Positions 1-5,005 of a stretch of 6,155 nucleotides of DNA are shown here, piece after piece (the first letter of the stretch is position 1; every line of letters starts with the position of its first letter). The stretch spans positions 1 through 6,155 of the forward strand of contig JAEWIV010000004.1 of the NCBI GenBank assembly GCA_023386865.1, read 5' to 3'. This DNA is from Pseudomonadota bacterium. GTDB lineage: Bacteria > Pseudomonadota > Alphaproteobacteria > Reyranellales > Reyranellaceae. The notes under the pieces were generated by a model. It was given only the letters and a program-made list of their open reading frames with translations, had not been told where the DNA came from and ran no database searches. Both the position numbers and the translations under genes were made by a program.

Positions 1-1021
1 GGTTGTGGCCGATCGGTTGCGCAGCCGGGTCGTAGGACGCAGCCTGCGCGGCATTGAATCGGCCGTTCTGTCGCTGCCACTTGGCCCACAGACGATCGAC
101 GTTGCAATGGAGCAGGAAGAACAGCGGATCGCGGGCGGCGCTGCCGATGCTGGAGATCGAACCGCCAAAGCTGGTATGGGCCAGGCCGTGCGGGTTGCCC
201 TCCATGGTCCGGAAGGCGCGATACTGGGTGCCGAGCGCCAGTGTCTGCGTTTCGGACAGCAGGCCCGGGGGCGCCGATCCGGTGTTGAAGAACGGCCGGC
301 GATTGATGCCCTGCACCCCGTCGGTCCGCCAGAACTGCAGCGGGTTGCTGTTGCTGAAGCGGACCGTGCCCAGCGAATCGGACACACCGAGGAAGTCGAG
401 CTGGAAGACGTTGGGCGCGGCCCGGTCGAACCGCCAATAGGGCAGGGCGACGCTGGGATCGATCGCCTGAAGCTCGCGCTCGAGGTCGAGTAGATAGGCG
501 CGATGCCACGGTAGGAAGCCGGCGGCGCCGTGGGCTTGCGGCGAGCTTACGTTGGTGTGCATGTCGCGGAAGTCGGCAAATCGGCCGAGCCCCTGGTTGT
601 TGAGCTGGGCGAACGCCGTGACGAAACGGTCGCGTTCGGCCGGCGTCAGCGTGTTGGCATTCTTGCGGATCCTCACCATGGCCGGGACCGAGCCCACCAG
701 TGCGTTGCCGGCGCGGGCTTCGATCGTGATGTCGCCGTTGCTCGCGCTCGGGCGCCCGAAGCGGCCGGCGGCGAGGAACGGCACGGAGGTGCCGTTCACC
801 GGCACCGGGATGGTGATGGAATTGGCGAAGGCGCCCGTGGCGCCGCTGCGAAAGACGACGGCGCCGCCGTTGGCAGCCGATGCGCCCGTGATCCGGATAT
901 TGACGGTCGACCCGGTCGCGCCCGAGGAATTGGTCATCCGTATGCGGCAGGGTGAGGGTGCCCAGGTGAGAAAGCGAGCGTTCGGACTGGCGCTGTTGTT
1001 GATCTGCAGTTCGACGTCCAT
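1..1021 (-). CDS. Tyrosinase family type-3 copper protein, 3' end outside window
   Basis: A dicopper oxidase of the tyrosinase/catechol oxidase/hemocyanin superfamily, expected to oxidise phenols or catechols to quinones. The window shows 340 residues with no stop before the left edge. The CuA site is H155, H164 and H173, the last two in an AHGAAGFLPWHR block. The CuB site is H278-x3-H282 plus H305 in DPLFFLLHCNVDRLW. The first about 118 residues precede the catalytic domain and look beta-rich (many N, S, T, G, V and I, alternating hydrophobics). No signal peptide or Tat motif is seen, so the protein is cytoplasmic or exported by a partner. The start is the first ATG after an in-frame stop at 1061-1063, with a G-rich SD-like run at 1025-1032. 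The base after H278 codes for G279, where many monophenolase tyrosinases have Asn, so a catechol-oxidase-like activity is possible. The family call is firm; the substrate is unknown. Confidence 0.93.
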   Translation of the reverse strand, partial: MDVELQINNSASPNARFLTWAPSPCRIRMTNSSGATGSTVNIRITGASAANGGAVVFRSGATGAFANSITIPVPVNGTSVPFLAAGRFGRPSASNGDITIEARAGNALVGSVPAMVRIRKNANTLTPAERDRFVTAFAQLNNQGLGRFADFRDMHTNVSSPQAHGAAGFLPWHRAYLLDLERELQAIDPSVALPYWRFDRAAPNVFQLDFLGVSDSLGTVRFSNSNPLQFWRTDGVQGINRRPFFNTGSAPPGLLSETQTLALGTQYRAFRTMEGNPHGLAHTSFGGSISSIGSAARDPLFFLLHCNVDRLWAKWQRQNGRFNAAQAASYDPAAQPIGHN

Positions 1022-1390
1022 GGCTTCCCCCCGTTTTCGACTGCCCTTTTCTGGCTTGTGTCAGTGCCGACCCTTCATCTCCGCCGCGCGAGATGCCATC
1101 GCGGTCAGGGACTGGATCTCGATATCGCTGCCGTCTTCTCCGTTGAGCACGTCGAAGCCATAGCCGCCCAGCACGGCGACCGCGCCGCCAGTTCTGCCGA
1201 ATGCACGCACAAGCATGGCCGCGGGGCGGCTATGCCCGTACCGGCGCACGCAGTTTGACGTCCACCCCCGAGGACCGACGTGAAAAATCTCACACTCGTG
1301 CCGTGCCGGCCGTGGCGAACTGGTGACCGGTCCGCTCGGGCTTGATCCTGCGCCTCGATGTCAATGGCGTTACACGCCTTTGAGCCCGCC
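1022..1390. other. Gap between tyrosinase and cyclase genes
   Basis: About 370 bases between two minus-strand genes. Apart from the doubtful small ORF at 1061-1216, I see no gene. There is a 5-bp hairpin (GGCGT/ACGCC, 3-base loop) at 1366-1378, 13 bases past the cyclase stop. It has no T-run on the minus strand, so it is a poor terminator candidate. An 8-base palindrome GACCGGTC lies at 1325-1332. No convincing promoter for the tyrosinase was found, so read-through from the cyclase gene is possible. Confidence 0.5.
1061..1216 (-). CDS. Possible small ORF upstream of tyrosinase, unrecognised
   Basis: A 51-codon reading frame beginning MLVRAFGRTGG and ending AEMKGRH, on the same strand and in the same frame as the tyrosinase. 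Its TGA lies 39 bases before the tyrosinase ATG. Codon third positions are mostly G or C, as in the neighbouring genes, and the residue mix (GGYGFDVLNGEDGSDIEIQ) is not the Arg/Ser/Pro-rich pattern of a shadow frame. Against it, no Shine-Dalgarno is seen before the ATG at 1216 or before the in-frame GTG at 1249. I do not recognise it. It could be a small gene co-transcribed with the tyrosinase, the remnant of a longer N-terminus cut by a stop, or chance. Confidence 0.3.
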   Translation of the reverse strand: MLVRAFGRTGGAVAVLGGYGFDVLNGEDGSDIEIQSLTAMASRAAEMKGRH

Positions 1391-2701
1391 TCAGGCCACG
1401 GCGCTGAAGAGGCGCATCGGCTCGCTCAATCCCTTCAGGTCGGCCGGACCCTGTTCGATGAATTTCAGGCCTGCGCCCGCCACCAGGTCCTTGACGGTGC
1501 TCGAGGCCAGCACTTCGCCGGCATGGGCGCGGGCTGCCACCCGCGCGGCAATGTGAACCGCGATGCCGCCCACGTCGCCGCCCATCATCTCGACTTCGCC
1601 CGTATGCACGCCGGCACGCACCTCGAGATTGAGCGGCCGCACCGCCTTGACGATCTCCCGCGCACAGTGGACGGCCCGCGCCGGGCCATCGAAGAGAGCG
1701 AGGAAGCCGTCCCCTGTCGTCTTGACCTCGCGGCCGCGATGGCGCTGCAGCTGCGAGCGAACCGCCGTGTGATGAGCTTCCAGGATCGACCGCCACTTCC
1801 GGTCGCCCGCCATCTCCGCTTGCTTCGTCGAATCGACGATGTCGGTGAACAGCACGGTCGAAAGCACGCGGTCGACTTCGACCTCGCTCGCGGAGGCGCC
1901 CATGAACTGGCGGATCTCTTCGATGATGCGGTCCTGGTCGTCCGCAAAGGGGATGTGATCGTTGCCGGGCAGCTCGACGTAACGTGCACCGGGAATCCCG
2001 GCCGCCAGCTCTCGACCCGCCAGCGAGCGGACCCGCACGTCGTCGCGGCGGTGCATTACGAGGACAGGTACGCGAATAGTCGGCAGGATCGGTCCCACAT
2101 CGATCTGGCGGTTCATGCGCATCAGATTGATCACGTCGGAAGGGCTCGCGCTCAGACGTTCGAACTTGCCGAACGATTCGACGGCAGCAGGATTGCCGGC
2201 CACCGACGGAGCGAACTTTGGCAGGCTCTTGCCGGTGCCCCAATTGGTCCGGATCTCGTGCTCCGTCGCGGCCAGGTCGTCGAACGCGGTCGAAGAGCCA
2301 ACCGTACGAGCATAGGTTCCGAACAGGATCAGGCCAGCGACGAGGTGGGGATATGTGGCGGCAAACAGGATCGACATCGGTCCGCCTTCGGACATGCCGA
2401 AAAGGAATGCACGCTCGGAGTTCGCGGCTTTGAGCACGGCGCGCATGTCGTCTATCCGGGCGTCGAGATGGGGGAGGCCGACTCCCCGGTCCGACAGGCC
2501 CGTCCCGCGCTTGTCGAAGCGGATCAGGCGCGAGAAGGTGCCAAGATTGTGAAAGAAGCGCGCGGCGCTGGGGTTCTCCCACATCTGCTCGAGGTGAGAC
2601 ACGAAGCCGGGTGTCATCAGCAGGTCTGGAGCATCCCGCCCCGAAATCTGGTAGGCGACGAATATGTCGCCGCTGGTGGCGTAGCGCGTTTCGACGACCA
2701 T
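1391..2701 (-). CDS. Alpha/beta-hydrolase fused to class III adenylate cyclase
   Basis: A 436-residue two-domain protein in the style of mycobacterial Rv1900c (LipJ). Residues about 1-268 are an alpha/beta-hydrolase: nucleophile elbow GMSEGG with S104, probable acid D220 or D221 and H249 in PGNDHIPF. Residues about 275-436 are a class III nucleotide cyclase. Metal-binding aspartates are D287 (LFTDIVDST) and D331 (KTTGDGF). K327 and D376 fit the ATP-selecting positions, and R387 (HIAARV) the transition-state Arg; H383 stands where the usual transition-state Asn is found. The predicted reaction is ATP to cAMP, with the hydrolase domain perhaps sensing or cleaving a small ligand. No signal peptide or membrane segment is seen, so it is soluble. 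The ATG at 2701 is the first start in this frame and has no clear SD, with a strong hairpin 15 bases upstream. The gene diverges from the metalloprotease. Activity is inferred from motifs; the domain calls are secure. Confidence 0.93.
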   Translation of the reverse strand: MVVETRYATSGDIFVAYQISGRDAPDLLMTPGFVSHLEQMWENPSAARFFHNLGTFSRLIRFDKRGTGLSDRGVGLPHLDARIDDMRAVLKAANSERAFLFGMSEGGPMSILFAATYPHLVAGLILFGTYARTVGSSTAFDDLAATEHEIRTNWGTGKSLPKFAPSVAGNPAAVESFGKFERLSASPSDVINLMRMNRQIDVGPILPTIRVPVLVMHRRDDVRVRSLAGRELAAGIPGARYVELPGNDHIPFADDQDRIIEEIRQFMGASASEVEVDRVLSTVLFTDIVDSTKQAEMAGDRKWRSILEAHHTAVRSQLQRHRGREVKTTGDGFLALFDGPARAVHCAREIVKAVRPLNLEVRAGVHTGEVEMMGGDVGGIAVHIAARVAARAHAGEVLASSTVKDLVAGAGLKFIEQGPADLKGLSEPMRLFSAVA

Positions 2702-2716
2702 GGCTGGTCGAAATCT

Positions 2717-2741
2717 TAGCCGGTGCCCGGACCACCGGCTA
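2717..2741 (-). promoter_or_regulatory. 9-bp perfect hairpin in the cyclase gene leader
   Basis: Arms TAGCCGGTG (2717-2725) and CACCGGCTA (2733-2741) are perfect inverted repeats around a 7-base loop. On the minus-strand transcript the hairpin ends 15 bases before the cyclase ATG, next to the place where a ribosome binding site is expected and none is obvious. It could modulate translation, or the DNA palindrome could be an operator. It is not followed by a T-run, so an intrinsic terminator is unlikely. Confidence 0.55.
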
Positions 2742-2813
2742 CCGGCATGGCGCCCACAGCAAGAGGATCGGCCAGCGGATCTGCCTTGCCATGCCGGGCT
2801 TGGCCTTGTTTCA

Positions 2814-2829
2814 ACGAAAGCGATTTCGT
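2814..2829. repeat. 6-bp inverted repeat ACGAAA/TTTCGT
   Basis: ACGAAA (2814-2819) and TTTCGT (2824-2829) are perfect inverted repeats with a 4-base spacer, about 113 bases upstream of the cyclase start. It could be a small operator for the minus-strand gene or a weak hairpin. No regulator family is recognised. Confidence 0.35.
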
Positions 2830-2920
2830 GGCAATATGGGGGTTGAAGGGGAGGTGCGGGGGCAACTCACGAGACAACTCGTTCCGACCGTGTTGCGTGT
2901 CTGCTCTGGCAGCGGAACGC

Positions 2921-2943
2921 ATTGCGCTTTGTGAACGCGCAAT
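2921..2943. promoter_or_regulatory. 7-bp dyad ATTGCGC/GCGCAAT, candidate operator
   Basis: ATTGCGC (2921-2927) and GCGCAAT (2937-2943) are perfect inverted repeats separated by 9 bases. The centre-to-centre spacing of 16 bases is longer than one helical turn. The dyad ends 4 bases before a possible -35 hexamer of a plus-strand promoter, so an activator or repressor site for the metalloprotease is plausible. It could also simply be an RNA hairpin. Confidence 0.4.
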
Positions 2944-2947
2944 CGAT

Positions 2948-2976
2948 TTGCCGAGCTCCGTACCCGGGTCGATACG
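2948..2976 (+). promoter_or_regulatory. Possible sigma-70-like promoter for the metalloprotease
   Basis: TTGCCG (2948-2953), a 17-base spacer and GATACG (2971-2976) match 4 of 6 and 3 of 6 bases of the vegetative consensus. If used, the leader would be a little under 120 bases and would carry the hairpin at 3059-3073. In GC-rich DNA such matches are common, so this is tentative. Confidence 0.22.
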
Positions 2977-3058
2977 ACCACCGTTCGCGGCCGTGCGCAT
3001 GGGCGGCTCGTGCAGCGACTGGTGCAAGGGCAGTGCCGGCATGAGGCTCGGTGGATAG

Positions 3059-3080
3059 ACGGCCCAAGGCCGTTACTCTT
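3059..3080 (+). terminator. Terminator-like hairpin with T-rich tail before protease gene
   Basis: ACGGCC (3059-3064) pairs with GGCCGT (3068-3073) around a CAA loop, followed by TACTCTTT. This is the layout of a short intrinsic terminator. It sits 17 bases before the protease SD, with no plus-strand gene upstream to terminate. It may attenuate the protease message, end a short leader RNA, or insulate the gene from upstream transcription. The tail is interrupted by A and C, so strength is uncertain. Confidence 0.4.
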
Positions 3081-3090
3081 TTCACAAGCG

Positions 3091-3096
3091 AGGAGG
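3091..3096 (+). promoter_or_regulatory. Shine-Dalgarno AGGAGG fixing the protease start
   Basis: A full AGGAGG lies 5 bases before the ATG at 3102. It decides in favour of that start over an in-frame upstream start at 3051, which has no such site and would place the hairpin at 3059-3073 inside the gene. Confidence 0.85.
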
Positions 3097-3101
3097 CCGC
3101 A

Positions 3102-3953
3102 ATGGCAATCGAACGGCTCACATGCACACCGAAATCGCTGCCGCGCTCGAAATGGCAGGCGGCGGCTCAGCACGCCGCCGTCATTAATCCCGCCAACCGG
3201 GCGCCAGCGGAGCGGCTGGTGCGTGCGATGCGTGGATTTACCGCCAATCCGATGCGTATCGCGGTGCTCACCAAGAAGTACTGGGGCGCCGGCGGCGTCA
3301 AGCTCACGGTCGGGTTCCTCGATACCCCGCCGGCCGACCTCCGGGCGCACATCCTCCTGCATATGAATTCATGGGGGAAGTTCGCCAACGTGCTGTTCAC
3401 GGAAAGCCGCGTGGATCCGGATGTGCGCATCGCGCGGGCCGGCGGCGACGACGGCGGCTACTGGTCCTACGTCGGGACCGACATTCAACACATCGACAAG
3501 GGCCAGCCAACGATGAATCTCGAGGGATTCACGATGAAGACGCCCGAGCGCGAGTTCATTCGGGTCGTCCGCCACGAGACTGGCCACACGCTGGGCTTCC
3601 CCCACGAGCACATGCGCGACGAGCTGGTCGCGCGGATCGACCGGGAGAAGGCCATCAAGTACTTCATGGCGACTCAGGGTTGGTCACGCGCCGAGGTGAT
3701 CGCTCAGGTCCTGACACCGATCAGCAAGGGCTCGCTTTGGGGCACCACGCACGCCGATCAAAAGTCGATCATGTGCTATCAGATCCCCGGCACGCTCACC
3801 AAGGACGGCAAGCCGATCCTGGGCGGCTTGGACATCGACAAGCAGGATGCGGACTTCGCCGCCGCCATCTATCCGAAGAAGACCAAGCTCGCTCGGCCGC
3901 CGAAGATCCCGACATCCGGCGCGAAGCGGCGGCGCAAGCGCACTCGTCGCTGA
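3102..3953 (+). CDS. Astacin-like (M12A-type) zinc metallopeptidase
   Basis: A 283-residue metzincin protease expected to cleave proteins. The zinc motif HETGHTLGFPHEH puts ligands at H158, H162 and H168 with catalytic base E159, and the F-x-H-E-H continuation is astacin-like. The Met-turn SIMCY gives M224 and Y226, the latter matching the fifth-ligand tyrosine of astacins. Residues 1 to about 60 may be a short propeptide. The only cysteines are C8 and C225, so disulfides of animal astacins are absent. No signal peptide is visible, unlike many secreted relatives. The C-terminus is very basic (KRRRKRTRR). It starts at 3102, chosen on its SD. A lipoprotein gene follows on the same strand after 124 bases. 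The family call is secure; target and location are unknown. Confidence 0.92.
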   Translation: MAIERLTCTPKSLPRSKWQAAAQHAAVINPANRAPAERLVRAMRGFTANPMRIAVLTKKYWGAGGVKLTVGFLDTPPADLRAHILLHMNSWGKFANVLFTESRVDPDVRIARAGGDDGGYWSYVGTDIQHIDKGQPTMNLEGFTMKTPEREFIRVVRHETGHTLGFPHEHMRDELVARIDREKAIKYFMATQGWSRAEVIAQVLTPISKGSLWGTTHADQKSIMCYQIPGTLTKDGKPILGGLDIDKQDADFAAAIYPKKTKLARPPKIPTSGAKRRRKRTRR

Positions 3954-3990
3954 TCGCCCAAGGGTAAGGTGACGCCACACGAGCTCTGGA

Positions 3991-4012
3991 CGGAGCCCTG
4001 TGGAGGGCTTCG
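3991..4012 (+). repeat. 9-bp hairpin between protease and lipoprotein genes
   Basis: CGGAGCCCT (3991-3999) pairs with AGGGCTTCG (4004-4012) around a GTGG loop, with one G-T wobble. It begins 38 bases after the protease stop. No T-run follows on the plus strand, so it is not a standard intrinsic terminator. It may protect the 3' end of the protease message or reduce expression of the lipoprotein gene. Confidence 0.4.
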
Positions 4013-4065
4013 GACGGGCTCGTGCGCGCGCCAGCGCGGCCGCGATGGGCAGCGCTGTTGTCGAG

Positions 4066-4071
4066 AGGAGG
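4066..4071 (+). promoter_or_regulatory. Shine-Dalgarno AGGAGG fixing a TTG start
   Basis: AGGAGG inside a longer purine run lies 6 bases before the TTG at 4078. Neither the in-frame GTG at 4000 nor the ATG at 4045 has a comparable site, and only the TTG start gives a standard lipoprotein signal peptide. Confidence 0.75.
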
Positions 4072-4077
4072 GGCGAA

Positions 4078-4446
4078 TTGAAGACGAAGGGTACGTTGGT
4101 TCTGGTCGGCTTCTTGGCTCTTTTCGCTGCCGGCTGCTATCACAAAGGCTCGCTCGAAGGCTCGCAAGTGGAGATCGTGACGGTGGAAGGCCGGCGCTTC
4201 GAAGTGCGCGTGACGCCGACAGAAACGGCGGACGAGTACCGAATTCTGATCACGCGTGCGACATTGGTGGTCAACCCGGACCCTGAACTGGAGACGGCCC
4301 GAGCCCAGGAGGTCGCCGAGCGATACATGAAGCAGACTTGCAAGGGAAAGGCATATCGGGAGGTCGTGTCGGGCCTTGAAGGCGGTCTGAGTTATCGCAG
4401 CGTCTTTCGGTGTGAACCGACACAGTCGTTTATTCGCAGTCAGTGA
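4078..4446 (+). CDS. Small lipoprotein of unknown function
   Basis: A 122-residue predicted lipoprotein. Starting at TTG, the protein opens MKTKG, then a hydrophobic stretch (residues 6-18) and a lipobox-like AAGC ending at C20, the probable lipidated cysteine. Residue +2 is Tyr rather than Asp, which suggests sorting to the outer membrane if this is a Gram-negative cell. The mature part is about 100 residues of mixed alpha/beta character, with C88 and C112 that could form a disulfide in the periplasm. I do not recognise a domain. It follows the metalloprotease by 124 bases on the same strand and converges with cueR 73 bases downstream. A longer form from 4000 or 4045 would bury the signal peptide and is less likely. 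Confidence 0.75.
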   Translation: MKTKGTLVLVGFLALFAAGCYHKGSLEGSQVEIVTVEGRRFEVRVTPTETADEYRILITRATLVVNPDPELETARAQEVAERYMKQTCKGKAYREVVSGLEGGLSYRSVFRCEPTQSFIRSQ

Positions 4447-4519
4447 TGCGGCGGGCCGCTCGCACTGCCCTTGCCCCCTGGCTGAGTAGAGGGCGTTCGT
4501 AGACTGCCCAGCCGTAGAT

Positions 4520-5005
4520 TCAAATGCCGGGCTCCCGCGCGGCTCGCCGGCGAACGCGGGAAAGCCTGCCGGCCTCGCCGAACCGCGGCCGCGTCGTGCG
4601 TCTGGACGATGACGGGGTCGAATCAGCCAGGTCCTCGATGATCGGGCATTCCGGCCGATCGTCGCCATGGCAGTGCGCCGCAAGATGCTCGAGCGTACGC
4701 GCCATCGCCTGAAGTTCCGCAGCCTTGGCCTTCAGGCCGGCGACATGGGCGAGCGCCACGGATTTCACGTCGGCGCTTGCGCGCCCGCGGTCCCGCCACA
4801 GCGCGAGCAAGTCGGCGATTCGCTCGACGGAAAAGCCGAGATCGCGCGCCCGGCGAATGAAGCGCAACGTATGGACGTCCGAACTGCCGTAGTGCCGATA
4901 GCCGGCATCGGAGCGGACTGCCTTCGGGATGAGGCCGGTCTGCTCGTAGTAGCGGATCATCTTGGCCGAGACTCCCGACTCCTTCGCCACCTGACCGATG
5001 TTCAT
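4520..5005 (-). CDS. cueR: CueR/HmrR-type copper-responsive MerR regulator
   Basis: A 161-residue MerR-family activator that senses Cu(I) (also Ag(I) and Au(I) in known relatives) and untwists promoters with long spacers. Residues 1-70 are the winged helix-turn-helix (MNIGQVAKESGVSAKMIRYYE), followed by a dimerisation helix at about 80-110. The metal loop has C112 and C120 in CHGDDRPEC, and S77 is at the position that marks monovalent-metal sensors, numbering as in E. coli CueR. Beyond residue 127 there is a basic tail of about 34 residues that standard CueR lacks. The ATG at 5005 has GAGGA 5 bases upstream and overlaps the reductase stop as ATGA, implying translational coupling. No copper exporter or CueR operator is seen in the window. 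Confidence 0.93.
   Translation of the reverse strand: MNIGQVAKESGVSAKMIRYYEQTGLIPKAVRSDAGYRHYGSSDVHTLRFIRRARDLGFSVERIADLLALWRDRGRASADVKSVALAHVAGLKAKAAELQAMARTLEHLAAHCHGDDRPECPIIEDLADSTPSSSRRTTRPRFGEAGRLSRVRRRAAREPGI

Larger units (their letters stand above)
2702..3101. other. Divergent intergenic region, dyad-rich
   Basis: This 400-base region separates the cyclase (minus) from the metalloprotease (plus) and must hold promoters for both unless one is leaderless. Open frames inside it have no ribosome binding site and no recognisable product. Four dyads are visible: 2717-2741, 2814-2829, 2921-2943 and 3059-3073. Such density fits regulated divergent transcription or a small untranslated RNA, but nothing here identifies a regulator. 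Confidence 0.5.

Noticed and set aside
5..1163. Several plus-strand frames opposite the tyrosinase
   Set aside because: They mirror the minus-strand tyrosinase, whose six histidines and fold motifs are conserved, so they are shadows.
1255..1294. Imperfect repeats around GACGT and a GTGA/TCAC stem as an operator for the tyrosinase
   Set aside because: Arms are short and interrupted; the match is no better than chance in this GC-rich sequence.
1366..1378. Hairpin GGCGT/ACGCC after the cyclase stop as an intrinsic terminator
   Set aside because: Only 5 bp and without a T-run on the minus strand.
1358..2719. A 453-codon open frame on the plus strand opposite the cyclase gene
   Set aside because: Antisense shadow of the cyclase; no motif, composition typical of an opposite-strand frame.
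1290..2735. A 481-codon open frame on the minus strand overlapping the cyclase gene
   Set aside because: It is Arg/Pro/Ser-rich with no domain, and lies in another frame of a gene with clear hydrolase and cyclase motifs. It is a GC-rich shadow.
2716..3042. A 108-codon minus-strand frame in the divergent region
   Set aside because: No ribosome binding site, no recognisable domain, and it spans the dyads; coding is not supported.
4447..4519. Bidirectional terminator between the lipoprotein and cueR
   Set aside because: Only weak or bulged stems are seen (a 4-bp GCGG/CCGC and a bulged GGCT/AGCC structure) and there is no T-run in either direction.
3796..4683. A 295-codon minus-strand frame across the protease end and lipoprotein
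   Set aside because: No recognisable domain and it runs antisense to two supported genes.
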